Assembly (NCBI GenBank): GCA_025201765.1
Contig: MU623372.1
Coordinates: 1-64,000 of the forward strand
Source of the DNA: Daldinia sp. FL1419
Taxonomy: Eukaryota; Ascomycota; Sordariomycetes; Xylariales; Hypoxylaceae
Direction of reading: 5' to 3'
DNA: 64,000 nucleotides
The position numbers and the translations under genes are program-made. How positions within the stretch are numbered: the first letter of the stretch is position 1; each line of letters opens with the position of its first letter. The notes under the pieces are model-generated. The model was not told the DNA's origin. It did not search any database and saw only the letters and a list, made by a program, of their open reading frames with translations. Positions 1 through 12,412 of this stretch are shown piece by piece.

Positions 1-119
1 AACACCACACCAACCACCCCCGGGGGGGGGTTACAGAGGGCTGTAGCGTAATTACATAATTGAATAGTGTAATTACGTAATTGAAGCTGCAAGACCTTAT
101 TAGCCTCTATAGAGCCAAC

Positions 120-2050
120 CCTTTTAAGGTTTCCACAAGCTTTTTAAAACATAAATAAGCCTTCAAAAATTGTTTTCTTATTTAATCAGTTTAAGTTCTT
201 AAGGATAGAATTATTAGTTTTTCCATAGCAATGAGTTGGGGTGACAGGGCCAGGACGAAGTCCGCCAATCTAGCACTTTTTGATCCGTAAATAAGCCCTC
301 AAAAGTTGTTTTCCTGTCTGATCAGCTCAAGTTCTCAAGTTCTCAAGCATAGAATCGTCAGTTTTCCATCGAGTTTCGTACGATAAAACTGCAGGGTTAG
401 GGCATATCCTGCAAGAGCTATTAAAGCTCCTTAGAAGTTGTTTTCTTGTCTGATCAGCTCAAGTTCTCAAGCATAAAATAATCAGTTTTCCATAGAGATT
501 TGTACGATGAAATGCAGAGCATATCCTGCAAGAGCTATTAAAGCTCATGTTCAACATAAATAGGCCCTTAGGAGTTGTTTTCCTGTCTGATCAGCTTAAA
601 AGCACCAAATCATCAGTTTTCCATAGAGCTTCGTACGATAAAAATGTAGGGTTAGGGCATATCCTACAGGAGCTATTAGAGTTCCTATTGAATCGGTGTA
701 GAGCAATTAGGTTATAGATACTCTCCTGTAGAGACCTTATTAGCCTCCTTAGAGCCAGACCCTCCAGGTCTCCACAGCTCTTTTGGACATAAATAAACCC
801 TCGAGAGTTGTCTTTCTTGTCTGATCAGCTCAAGCTCTCAAGCATAGAATCGTCAGTTTTCCATAGAGATTTGTACGATAAAACTGCAGGGCATATCCTG
901 CAGGAGCTATTAGAGCTCTTATTTAATTAAAGCTCCTATTCAATTAGAGCTCCTGTTCAACATAAATAAACATTTAAAAGTTGTTTTCCTGTTTGATCAG
1001 TTCAATTTTTTAAGGATAAAATTGTTAATTTTTCTATAGAGATTTGTACGATAAAAATGTAAGGTTAGGGCATATCCTGTAAGAGCTATTAGAGCTCTTT
1101 AGAAGTTGTTTTCTTATTTGATCAGCTCAATTTAGGATGTATCCAAGTATTACTTTTTTTATAAAGCTTCGTACGATAAAATTGCAGGGCATGTCCTGCA
1201 GGAGCTCCTGTTCAATTAGAGCTCCTGTTCAATTAGAGCTCCTGTTCAATTAGAGCTCATGTTCAATGTATAGGCCCTCAGAAGTTGTTTACCTATCTGA
1301 TCAGCTCAAGTTTTCAAGCATAGAATCGTCAGTTTTCCATAGAGCTTCGTGCGATAAAACTGCAGGCCATATCCTGCAGGAGCTCCTGTTCAATTAGAGC
1401 TCATATTCAACATAAATAAGCCCTCAGAAGTTGTTTACCTATCTGATCAGCTCAAGTTTTCAAGCATAGAATTGTCAGTTTTCCATAGAACTTTGTGCAA
1501 TAAAACTGCAAGCCATATCCTGCAAGAGCTCCTGTTCAATTAAAGCTCATATTCAACATAAATAAGCCCTCAAAAGTTGTTTTCCTGTATGATCAACTCC
1601 AGTTCTCAAACATAAAATCATCAGTTTTTCCATAGAGATTCGTACGATAAAAGTGTAGGGTTAAGGCATATCTTACAAAAGCTATTAAAGGCTTTTAAAA
1701 ATTGTTTTTCTGTTTGATCAGCTCAAATTAAAATACCCCCAATTATCAGTTTTTCCATAAAAATTTGTACGATAAAGTACAGGGCATATCCTGCAAAAGC
1801 TATTAAAGCTCCTTAGAAGTTATTTTCCTGTCTGATCAGCTCAAGTTCTCAAGGATAGAATCGTCAATTTTTAAAACCAGAAAATTTCGTACGATAAAAG
1901 TGTAAAGTTAGGGCATATCTTATAAAAGCTATTAAAACTTAAATTCAACATAAATAAATTGTTTCCTATCTAATCAGCTCAAATTCTTACTAATAAAAAA
2001 GATGCACCCAATTATAAATGTTTTCTTAAACTTTAAATTTTTAATGTATT
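120..2050. repeat. Degenerate tandem repeat array, about 12 units
   Basis: A unit of roughly 115-180 bp recurs about twelve times. Each unit carries a core around TGATCAGCTCAAG, then a TCAGTTTTCCATAGAG segment, then CGTACGATAAAA, then a small inverted repeat GCAGG..CCTGC, then GAGCTATTA or GAGCTCCT. Cores lie near 316, 452, 588, 822, 994, 1122, 1300, 1443, 1595, 1718, 1834 and 1972. At 1201-1265 a sub-repeat (GAGCTCCTGTTCAATTA) is stacked several times. Copies differ mostly by transitions, as expected of old or RIP-mutated repeats. No open reading frame is preserved. It may be a satellite, or the internal repeat of a decayed element; the sequence alone does not decide. Confidence 0.85.
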
Positions 2051-2056
2051 TTTTTA

Positions 2057-2175
2057 CCCCTTATCAGCTCTTATTAACTCTTATCAGCTCTTATCAGCTC
2101 TTATCAACTCTTATCAATTATTATCAATTACTTATCAATTACTTATCAATTTCTTATCAATTTCTTATCAATTTC
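2057..2175. repeat. Short tandem repeat, CTTATCA(G/A)(C/T)T type
   Basis: A run of about ten short units of 10-12 bp built on CTTATCAGCTCTTATCA, drifting into TTATCAATTA and TTATCAATTTC towards the right. It directly abuts the larger repeat array and looks like a slippage-expanded minisatellite. Confidence 0.8.
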
Positions 2176-2199
2176 ACATAGTAATTTATTAGAAAGTTT

Positions 2200-2570
2200 C
2201 AATATAATACACCAGACTTCGTCCTGGATAATTGTAAGTTTAAGGTATTACCTTTTCTACTTCTTAAATTTAAAATTAATATTACATTTAAATTAAATTT
2301 ATTTAGAATTTAAATGTATAGTTTGCGTTAGAGGATAATTGGGTTAAAAATAAATGTAAATAATTAAGAATAAATGTGAGTGGTTCGAGATTAGGGTTTA
2401 GAGCTCTTGGAATACGTTAACAAACAATTCAAAAACATTAATTATATTTTATAAATTAAAGAAGCAGTAAATTAATTTATTAATAAGTATATTAATATAT
2501 TTTAATGTTTTTAATACTTTTAATATTTTTAATATAATTTATTATATATAAACAAGCATATTTTTACCTC
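2200..2570. other. Very AT-rich non-coding block
   Basis: Almost pure A/T sequence with long TAAT and TTTAAT runs and no coding potential. Together with the repeats to its left it forms an AT-rich block that ends sharply at about 2.57 kb, where ordinary mixed-composition DNA begins. This is the pattern expected of RIP-affected or heterochromatic DNA in Pezizomycotina; RIP itself is inferred. Confidence 0.6.
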
Positions 2571-2599
2571 AGATTAGGAGATGGTTTTTGGTGGGTGTG

Positions 2600-3577
2600 G
2601 TATGTCAGGGATCTGATTGGCTGAAAAGTGCTGTGGCATAAAAGATACAAAAACCGTCCTCCTAGTTTGAGCCCCACTGAGATAACCCGCAGTAACTCGA
2701 CGCTGACGCTGACGCTGACGTTCCCGTTACACGCTCAACGTCCGTTGCTATTACCGAATCCAGTTCTTGGCGCTTATGTGCCGAAGTACATATAGTAACT
2801 ACAAACTCTCGATAGTTTAAAAAGTGACCTGGGCACATGCAGGTAATCGAGTGCGTGACATCATCTGCTTATGGCCCCACCAATGGTCACCCGCCAACCC
2901 ACCGCAGCCCGCAGCGGGAGGCAGCTTCGGGCATAATCTGGCCTAACAGCGCCGATAAATTTCATTCCTTCGAGTCACCTCCCCAGGCATTACCAGACTA
3001 CCTACCTACTTACATGTAGGCATTCCAACTCGTTACTACTCTTTTCAGCGTATCACGTCTTGCATCCGATGCACGACAGAATGAATGGCACGGGATCAGA
3101 GGACATTGCCGTAAGGGAATTGACTAATGCTTAATGCTTAATGCTTAATGCTTAATACTTAATATTAATGTTTGCCTTGTCTCGTTATATTAGGTATCTG
3201 TTCCGCATTTCTGCTGCACTTGACTCTGTATTCTCTACTTTGTACATATATTGCGTGTAATCTACCTGTTGGGTCGTTGAGCCTGGGCAGAAATATATAT
3301 CTCGGCAGGATAATTATACGAAAGTCTACCGACTTACATACTTACCCACCGACTGCCACCTGAAATATAAACCCTACTTGTCTCGGATCTTATTCGGCTT
3401 GAGGGGTTTAAATAATCGTCTGTCTTGCTGAATAAGACTTGCCGTCATATCTAACATATTCTGTTTTACACATCTCTATTTCGCAATTCCGGTTGCTGTT
3501 AAACCTTTGGTACACCCACCGTACACCGTTGCAGCAATTAGTCTGCGTTTTGCGAAACTTACCAACCAATCAAAACA
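2600..3577. other. Gene-free stretch upstream of the glycine-zipper gene
   Basis: No convincing gene. It holds two small tandem repeats: GACGCT repeated about four times near 2700-2722, and a heptamer AATGCTT repeated about five times at 3125-3160. The latter part presumably contains the promoter and 5' leader of the gene starting at 3578. Confidence 0.5.
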
Positions 3578-4468
3578 ATGCCGCGCTACGATGATGGTCG
3601 TTCTCGTGGGCGGTCGAGCCACCACCGGGATCGTTCACCCGTCTACACATACTCGGGAGGCGATTACCCCATATCCTACGAGGAGAGCCGACAACTCGCA
3701 AATACCACAAACCCCACATATGATGAGTCGCCGCCACCAAAACAGTTGACTTATGAACCCTACCCACCTCGTTCTGCGTCGAGCTTGCAAATTCCCGAAT
3801 CGCGATCGCGACCTAGATCTCTCCCTGCAGGGGAATATCGTAGATCAAGTCGCGGAAGGAGAAAGGAACAACAGTATGACGACGAGAGTGATGGCGAATA
3901 CTCTGATGAAGGCCGAACGCGGACTCCTATCGACAAGGCGCGGGGCTTTGTCGATAACAATTTCTCCAACTCAACTGCGGGCCTAGGAATTGGTGTATTA
4001 GGCGCATTAGTAGGAGGCCTAGCAGCTAGGGAAGCAGTCGACGCCACTAGCAAGAGCAACGGTCACCACCACGAAACCCCTGAGCAAAAGCGCAAGCAAC
4101 TCATCGGTACGGTAGTCGGCGCTGCCGTAGGTGCGCTGGGCGCAAACGCGGTTGAGAAGCGCCTCGAAGTGCGGCGCGAGAAAGATAGGCTCGAGCAGGA
4201 GGAATGGGACCACAAGTTCAGACCGGACCGCGACGTCATCGAGAAGCGCGAAGTCATCGCTCGTCCGCGCGACGGCAGCGGTTCTAGCTGGAGGAGGGAT
4301 TGGCACGATCGCGACTATGGTCATACTCGAAGCCGCGGCCTCGAGCGTGAAGTTGATCCCGAGGCGCGCAGTTGGAAAAATGTCGAGGATTGGCTAAACG
4401 ACGAACGGAACGATGACAGGCCGAGATCGACCGGACGCAGAAGTGCGGATGGTGAGTATCGCTACTGA
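3578..4468 (+). CDS. Glycine-zipper, arginine-rich hypothetical protein
   Basis: A 296-residue protein without a recognised enzymatic domain. Residues 1-120 are Arg/Ser/Tyr-rich, charged and probably disordered. Two small-residue segments follow, about 134-153 (GLGIGVLGALVGGLAA) and 175-193 (LIGTVVGAAVGALGAN), with the G-x3-G spacing of glycine zippers; they may insert in or oligomerise at a membrane. The C-terminal third is again highly charged (many Arg, Asp and Glu). The start ATG is preceded by CAAAACA, a good fungal context. Proteins of this layout are common in Pezizomycotina and mostly uncharacterised. A GTGAGT lies just before the stop, so a small 3' exon cannot be excluded. Confidence 0.75.
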   Translation: MPRYDDGRSRGRSSHHRDRSPVYTYSGGDYPISYEESRQLANTTNPTYDESPPPKQLTYEPYPPRSASSLQIPESRSRPRSLPAGEYRRSSRGRRKEQQYDDESDGEYSDEGRTRTPIDKARGFVDNNFSNSTAGLGIGVLGALVGGLAAREAVDATSKSNGHHHETPEQKRKQLIGTVVGAAVGALGANAVEKRLEVRREKDRLEQEEWDHKFRPDRDVIEKREVIARPRDGSGSSWRRDWHDRDYGHTRSRGLEREVDPEARSWKNVEDWLNDERNDDRPRSTGRRSADGEYRY

Positions 4469-5492
4469 TAAGGTATCCGCGCTCCTTCCCGTCGCGTCAA
4501 AGCTTTTTTTGTGGCGGTTACTTCCGACCCCTTTTTTCTAGTACATGATAGGTACCTACACTTTGGCTGATGTAGATCTTCTCTTTTGTTGTTACGTAAG
4601 ATGGAGTTCCACGAACTAGTACATAGATGTCGTGATGAGACTTCTTTAGCGCGGTAGCAAGCGGTAGCAAGCGGTATTCATGATTTGGTGTTTTTAGTTT
4701 TTAGTTTTTGGGTTTTTATATAGATAATGATCACGATGACGACGGAGGCTATGATAATAGAAATATTTCCGAATTAAATGTAACTACTCATTTACATATC
4801 TTAAGTGCTCTAACGGTTAAGAGTTCCATACAACGGGTTGTGCATTCAAGGATTAGGTACCTATTGAGAATGGCTTCCCAACCAGGGCTCCCGGTTACAT
4901 GTAAACGATACACGGGGTTACCTAATACTTCCAATAGTTCTATCCGAAGGTACATGTGCGAGTACGCTCGTTACCCTCTAATATTTGAGCTTGCCACCAC
5001 CTACTAATATTAAAATGTTACACGGAACCTACATCAGACCTACATACATCGGCGGCCAACGGAAGGGGCTGTTTACATAGTACACTTTCTGGCTGCTGTT
5101 TCCCGGGCTTCGATTATCTAATTGGCTGGTGCGTTCTAGTCCAATCTCAAGGCCCAAAATTCTTTCTGGGCACCAAGAAGAAACCTCAACTAGCCAACTT
5201 CAAATAAACTGATCTTGTAACTCACCTATCCTATACATGTATCAGCGATCATGAATTTCTTAATCCGCATAAGCACATAAACGCATGCATCTCGAGAGCA
5301 CGCTCGTAAATCATTCGAAATGATGGCAGCTGCTTGATTCAATTCATTATCGCGAAGTTAACCCCTTTGAGAGAACGCCATTTGCGTGCTTCTCTTCCTT
5401 AGGCATCTCACGTCGTAGTCACGATATGACTTCTCCGTACTCTTTTAATTGTCCGTGTTAAATACGTTCCTCCTTATTAATTGAGAGTCAAG
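4469..5492. other. Intergenic, no gene seen
   Basis: Contains GCGGTAGCAA repeated near 4650-4675 and T-rich sequence just after it. The end of the interval is the presumed promoter of the chromodomain gene. I see no conserved coding sequence or RNA gene. Confidence 0.4.
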
Positions 5493-8400
5493 ATGGCGTC
5501 TCCTCCAAGACGTCTATCTATTCCTGCTGAGCCTAGTGCTGCTGATGACGATATGGACGACATTTCCGTGACTTCCACCGATTACGGAGTCGATAGTACA
5601 GACCAGGATAAAGAATGGATCGTTGAAGGAATTTATGCCGAACGGCCTCACCCAGAAAGGCCAGGGGAGAAGCAGTACCTAATCAGCTGGGAGGATTTTC
5701 CCATGGACCAGTGTACGTGGGAACCTGTGGAACACCTAGGACCAGGCCTCCTCGCGCAATGGGAGGAAGATAAGGAGGATATTGCAGCCGGACTGCGCAA
5801 GCCTTTTGATGTGGAGATATACAACTCTGCATGCAGGGAAAAGGATGCCAGACGCGAAAGACGTAATGCGAAGCGGAAGAGATTGGGGTTGCCGCTTACG
5901 GCACACCTGCCTTTAGAATCCCCCGTCGAGGAATATCCCGCCGAGGAACCTCACGTTGAAGAACCTCCTGTGTCCCCTGCCCTTGAGACTGAGATGGACC
6001 TCGATGATGCGCCTAAACAGAAGAAAGCTGATACAGGCCAGTCAACACCAAAGACGAAGCATCAGAATCTCATTAAGCAGAAGACATTCCACGGCATCCC
6101 AGGCAAACCATCCGTGGCGGGCTCGGGTCAGAAACACAAGATAAATAAACGGGTACCAACACACCCAATACTATCTAAGCCGACTCAGCAGCCTCCGAAG
6201 CCGAAGCGGGCCGCCTCGGGCGACGGAAAGACCATGACTGGGTACCAGGGCACTGCAAGAAAGTTGAGCGCAGAGACGAAGAAAGTCTCTAATTCGACGC
6301 CAAAGGCCTCTTCATCACTTCCGCCAAAAATAACATCGAGTCTAGCAAACAAGTTTTCTGGATACCGGCATACAGCGACTCGTACTCAACCTCGACCAGC
6401 TAAACTCCCTGCTAAACTCCCCCCACAAAAGAGCAACGTCTTTATTGGAGGTAAAGAGAGAAAGAAGCGGGCAAGTCTAGGCGATGTCATGGGTGATTCG
6501 TCAAAAACCCCGACGGTATTCAATTCATTGCGGGTCATCAATATTGCTAAGAAAAAGGGAATCGAGAAAACTGATGCAGCCCATCCCGATATATCATCTA
6601 TCCCAGCTAGTTTCATCCTCACAAATGATAAGCGTAATCGGCCTAGTCTAAGTCTTGCGCCCGCAGAAGCACCCGTCGTACAGAGCCCTACAGCAATATC
6701 GCCAACCAACACTAGCCCAACCACGCCAGCACCCAAGGCGAAGAAGTCCGTCCGCTTTACTGGAGCGCAGAATAATACCTCGGGTGATACGCCTATGGGA
6801 GAAGCTCCGGATGACGGGGCTGGCCCTATCGTCCATAGTCCAATGGATATCGATCATCCTCCAGAAGCTTCGGAGTCGATTAACAACCCGCCGCCAAGAA
6901 AAATGTCGTTAGCCACTTACCAGGAGCGAGGGCAAACCCAGCTCGTTATGAAGGCAGCCGTGTTTGGAAAAGCTGGGACTGAGCCTATTGAAGTCCTATT
7001 TTGTGGCATTACCCGTCAAACGCAGCCCTGGTTATCGGCTTTCATGGCACAAGAAACATTCCATTTTGATTCCATTTGTACCTCTGGCAATTTCGCTTCT
7101 CATAAGCTTGGGCTAGTCGAGAAAACTCTTTCTACTGGTACAATAGAGGCTAAATCGGAGGAAGCTTCATCAGCCTTGAGTAACGTGGCAGAACATCTTC
7201 GACGAGGTTCATATGGAAGCCATTTAGTTACCGAGAACTTTTCAATTCTTGTGTATCCTTCAAGATGCGATGACTGGAACCGGCTTCGCCTCGATGGCAC
7301 AAAGATTAATGCCGAAGCTCATTTGATATTTATGATTTATAGCCCACCTGAAAATTTCAATATTAACATCTACCCCCCAGCCTCCGTTCCTCGCGCCCCA
7401 AGCCGACCGGGCCCCATGACACGAGGATCATATGGGCAAATGCTCATCAAGGACCTAGTTGGCCTAGATTTCTCTCGATTTTTGCCTCAAACTACCAAAG
7501 ACAAGGACAAGCAGGTGTTCCTGCTGTTTTTCCCCGAAAGAGAAAACCACGTCCTTAGTGTCGTAGAGAATTGGCTCCGTAAGTAATGTCCAAGCCATAT
7601 CATTTTGTGATTATAGACATAAAGTATTAATCAGGATATTTGCAGGCCGATGTCAGCCAAACTGTCGAGTGTTCAACTATAGAAGCAATAATGATTGGGT
7701 GCAGTTTCATCAGACCGCACAAGCAGGGGCAGCAGGCACCGTCATTTTACATGAAGATTTCAGCACAGTTATCCGAAAACTTCCAGGCGTCTTCCAACTG
7801 ATCGACAAACACAGCTTCACATTTTGGGTCCTTACTACGGGACAATACAACCCACCGAGATTCCCCTCAGATGTGAACGCGGTAGTTGAACCTGGGACAC
7901 TCCAAATGACGCGACTCTTCCCACAAGGTCGGGCGTTTTTAATTACGCCCAGCTTTGCACTTTCGGATCCGGTTCTACTCCACAAGTTTCTTAAGTGGTT
8001 TCAAATTTATTGTTGTAATCCGTGCTACACGATCGTGGCCTGTGCCAACTTCCCGGATTACCTCAAAGCCATTACACTAGAGAAAGAGGCGGAACGAAAG
8101 GAAATGCACGCAGCAAACCAAAACAACCCCAACCGTGAAGATCTATTAATAAAATCTGGTTTGGGGAAGCAGGAGCTTAATGCAAGATTCCAAGCGTGGA
8201 TGGTACTAAAAGAGATCATAGCCAAATTTGGGGATGAGCAGACCAGCGAGGAGGTACGAAAGGTGGAATGGATTACGGATTTCATCGACCCAAACGACGA
8301 ACAGAGTTTGGTCAATTACTTTTGCTGGTGGTCTAGCTTAAAGTGTGATCAATACCGCAAATTCACCGTGCTCGGTTCGAGTGGTAACAGATACAGATCT

Positions 8401-9528
8401 GCTTACAGGAATATTGAAATTCCTGTTTATACAGAAGAGACAATCAATGATCCCGACATAGCTTCGGAACGCGAGAAATTAAACGCGCTAGCCCAAGACA
8501 CCCCCCTCACTCCCAGCCATGTACCAGAACCACATACGCCCCTCCGTCGCCCGTCTCTTGGTGGCGATAGCGCTACGGAGCTCCGTCAGTGGATAAACGA
8601 TCTCTATGGCCGGGTTTGCGCAAAAGGAAACTGGGCGCGGTCATACTACAAGCCCGTTTCCTGGCTCAATGTGGCGATGGCCGATCACTTTAACGATCCG
8701 AGATGCGAATACGACACCTTTAATAACTGGTTAGGCGGTGCTCCTAGATTTTCTAACGTCAACACTTGGTATGGCCTATTCTACACTATAGATGGCGAAT
8801 GGGATTCTCAACTGCCCCCAAGCTCATACAAACGCCACCCTTGGATTGCGGTGCTTAGACCTATGAACCCCCATCGTAAGGCAGATAGATACGCTGAAAT
8901 GGAGTTGTTTATCTGGGATATGTTTGCACGAGTCCGGCGGGCCAATCACGGGAAAGACATATTGCTCGACATGCAGCGACGTTTAATAGACCATGTCAGA
9001 ACGGAAATATCACGGAAGGACTGGAAATATAAACTCAGCGAAGTATATATTAGTAGCGAAACTCCCTTGAAATATAGCCCCGAGGATACGCCGTTAAATG
9101 CTACGAAGTTTATGATGGAAGAAATGCTTGCCGATGGCAAGAAATGGTTACCTCCGATGGAATTTCTTCTACCAGCTAAGGGCTGGGTAGCTATTCCAAG
9201 GGGTGAGTGGTACAACGGTGTAACACCCTCGAAAGCGCAAAGGCAGAAGTCGATACCCAGGAACGATAGTGATGAAAATAAGCCTCGGAGATCCATCTTT
9301 CACGCACCACATCCTAGGGCCAGGATAGAGAAGTCGGCGTGTATCAACGACCTCTTCGAGGCTGCTTATAACGCGCGGGTAGTGGATCCAACATGCCGGA
9401 CGATGAAGTACCAGTATAGAATAACAATTGATTGGTATCACGACATGAAGGAGGAAGGTCGTGACTCGAGTCACGTACAGGTGGATGGCGCGGATGCAAT
9501 TCTAGCCAAGCTGCCCCAAAAGAGATAG
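5493..9528 (+). CDS. Chromodomain protein, large fungal type
   Basis: Two exons, 5493-7578 and 7646-9528, with a 67-nt GTAAGT..TGCAG intron, give 1,322 residues. The upstream in-frame TTG is not used; ATG at 5493 is the first good start. Residues about 41-95 form a chromodomain; the methyl-lysine cage residues are likely W42, W66 and F69 (EWIVEG.., ISWEDF..), followed by the usual TWEP. Residues about 110-460 are basic, Pro/Ser/Lys-rich and probably disordered. The last 850 residues are well ordered and rich in Trp, Tyr and Phe; I cannot assign them to a named domain. Chromodomains of this kind bind methylated histone H3, usually K9. Neurospora CDP-2 (partner of HDA-1) and fission yeast Chp1 are the obvious comparisons, but orthology is unproven. 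Confidence 0.88.
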
Positions 9529-10292
9529 GGTTCTTATGGGAAGCTTGGCTTGCACTCAAAATCCGACAAAGCTAAAGGAGGGCCCGATAATGTGAGTCTG
9601 AAGTAACGAGCGTATGGTTTAAAGTTGTTTGGTTTGGGCCAGGGTGTCTAAATTGTGGGAGCAGATGAAGGGAAATGCCTCCTAGGCGCTGAGTTTGTCG
9701 CTATTCAGGGGGGATATGGTCGTTAACGTGTCTCTCCTGCTCTTAGTCTGTCTTGGTTCCGTGAGCCAAGTTTACGGATCAAGAGTATGCCTGGAATTTG
9801 GTAGACGTTTGCGCATGGGTTTCTCTGAACAGGGGTAGAGTCTTGATTTGAAGTTCTCGAAGGGGGTGTTGTTTTTATGGTACAAATTTGCGTTGAAAAC
9901 TCGAAAAGTATGGTAATAGGGGTGGGGGTTAGTTACCTATATATGTACCTAGGCAACATGAGTGTCGCGTTGTACAAATGAATTAAACCGATGTCTCGAA
10001 TGAAGTGCTTTAAGCAACGGCTCTAACATACTAATGATGGGATATGTTAACGTGATACCTAAACAGAGTCATTTCTACTTTTCGATACAGCTGATTTCAT
10101 GGCTTGCCGGCTGTGGTCATCAATAATTGATTCTCGATAGATAAGTGCCTTCTTTAATAATAATAATAACAATAATAATAATAGAAAGTTTTACACAGGC
10201 ATTGGAAACATATTCAGTCGAGCCTTAAGTCTATTCGCTAATCCGATCAATGAACGACATTACACACGCGCAACTCCAATAATGGTATCAAT
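9529..10292. other. Intergenic with (AAT)n microsatellite
   Basis: No gene seen. A trinucleotide run based on AAT, interrupted once by AAC, occupies about 10155-10183. The region lies between the 3' ends of two convergent genes. Confidence 0.5.
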
Positions 10293-12412
10293 CTACGAAG
10301 CAAACGGCATATTGTACGACCCATCCGGCCTAAAATCCCATATATGCGACAAGATATCCTCCTGTACCGTATTTAAATAAAGTTCATCCGCGAGACACAT
10401 GTCTTCTCCAAATCCGGCGGGATTATTAATGCCATCATTCATAGCGGCGGTATCCGCTGCGGGAAAGGCAGGGTTAAGCTGTGTGTTGGGTGGCAGCTCT
10501 GCCAGGAAGAGTGCTCGAACTTCCCGAAGGAGCCGCGACATTTTGAAGAAGAAGCCGCTTCGAGGACCGTCGGCGTCTATCATACCCAAGGATACTGGCA
10601 CGCGATCGACGTCCACGCAGGCGCGGTCTATGATTGCGAAGACATCGGCTCTTCGTCTGACTTCATTTTGGTCCCAACCTGGTTCATCGAGGATTTGAAG
10701 CCTAAAGAGCACCACCAGGTACTGCGTGAATTGAGTAAATATGTCGGCAGTAATGCCATGCCACTCTAAAAGGGGCAAGTTTTCTAAAAGGGTTACCCAT
10801 CGTTCTGTGATACCTAGAACCGTTTCTAAGTCTTGTAGTCGTTGGAACTGAGAGAACCCTGTTTGGTCTATAGTCCTAGGTCTGTAGAGTACGGTTTCCC
10901 GGACCTTGAGTTCCGTAAAGCATAAGTAGAATTGTATGGCTTCTAAAGGTAGCTGTTAGGCAACGGACTCTCGAAGGGTAGGTGGGCGAGGATAAGGAAA
11001 GAGGACATCTTAACTATTTGATCCTAACTCGACAGGTAGATTTCGTCGGATATTGTCGAGTTCTCTTAGTAGAGCTGTAACTAAAGCGGTCGATGCCGTT
11101 TTGGGGTTTTCCGCCCCCGCTGGTTGGTTTCCGAGTGAACAAGTCAATTGGTTGGAAATAACCTGACACCTAACCTGTGTAGTCAAAAGAATATCTGTGT
11201 GTGTCTCCTTTTCTTCCTCGAGAATACGGAGGCAGTCATCTAGGTATGATGTCCAGCGGATAGGCTCCGTTTGTCTGTACGTTAGCCATGTGCTAATAGG
11301 TCAAGTTAGTATGGTGCGTGAGGTGGCTTCGCTCTTGAGCGTGCTTAGGACGACGCTTACGAAGATGTTAAGTGATATAAAGCCAGCATAGTCCGACGTT
11401 CTTCTATAGTTCGAGGACGCTGCTCGACTGGTCGTTGAGATGGAAACCGATTACGACGTAGCGGGCGTGTTGGCACGTCGTGATTAATATGCAGCTCGAG
11501 GGCGATGGTCACAGCTAATTGAGAAAGCATACACATGAATGGTTTGTCCTCTTTAAGGTGGTGAGACCTTTGAAGCTGGTTAGCCCAACTAGTTATAACA
11601 CTGATCTAAAATGAGGCCACAGACCAAGTAGCGAAGCACACAATGCCAAGGAGTAGATCCATATCAACAATATGTTGCAAAACTACTCTATTTGATATAA
11701 TGCGCCAAATCGTATCCGCCATTGCGAACTGCTGCGAGATCACTTTGGAAGTTAAGGCCATAATGACGAGCCATAAAAAGGGCTTCTCGCGGCGCAGCTC
11801 AGTTGCGCTCATTGAGATAGGGATATGGACGACTGGACACATGGGAATAAAGGCACGACGGAAAATGTCTAATAATTCCTCGGCGGCCCTGTCTGGTATT
11901 TTATGAACAGATACATCGTCGGATATGGGGGACGGTGATATGGGAGTAGAAGGACGTAAAAGATGTACAATAGTAGCAGTGGTGTCTATAGCAATATCCG
12001 GATGCTCACGTACGGGTATAGCTACAGGCGTCGGGGACATGGAGTCAGTATAGCCAGCGAGGGCGCCTTCTGGTAAGGACTGTGGCGTATGCTGCTGAGC
12101 TTGGTTTTGCTTCTCGGCTGCTTGAGAGCGTAGTAGGGTTACGAGCTCATCTAATTTCTCCTCGAGTCGAGTATTACCAGTGGAAGGCTGAGGTTGTACA
12201 GGAGACTGTGGAGGTGGTGTACGGGCTTTCCGCTTTCGAGCGGTCAAAGCTGGTTCGCAAGTCTTTCCAAGACGATGGCACCTCTCACAAGAGGACCCAT
12301 CAGACCGATAGAAACACTTGCATTTGGCACGGGAGCAGGCAACGCAAGCCTGGCCGTAAGGCGCCGGGCTGCATGACGCCGCTGAAGGTCCTATTATTGG
12401 ACCGGGCGGCAT
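10293..12412 (-). CDS. Zn2Cys6 transcription factor
   Basis: Four exons on the minus strand: 12412-11625, 11588-11361, 11292-11015 and 10942-10293, giving 647 residues. Introns 2 and 3 have clear signals (GTAAGC..TACTAACT..TATTAG; GTTAAG..CCTAAC..CTTTAG). The first is doubtful: without a 36-nt (GTCTGT donor) or 51-nt (GTGCTT donor) intron ending in ACTAG, the frame meets a single TAG. The N-terminus carries CX2CX6CX8CX2CX6C (about residues 22-51), the DNA-binding Zn2Cys6 cluster, then a short basic linker. The remainder matches the fungal-specific regulator middle domain (DLLLGIVCFATW, then KPFMCMLSQLAV). The target is unknown. It is divergent from the SDR gene at 13475, sharing about 1.06 kb of upstream DNA. 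Confidence 0.85.

Noticed and set aside
1..60. Window start as a telomere, because of C/G runs and nearby GGTTAGGG strings
   Set aside because: No tandem TTAGGG or CCCTAA array is present; isolated GGTTAGGGCAT is part of the larger repeat unit.
120..2050. CRISPR-like array
   Set aside because: The units are long, degenerate and directly adjoining without unique spacers, and the genome is fungal.
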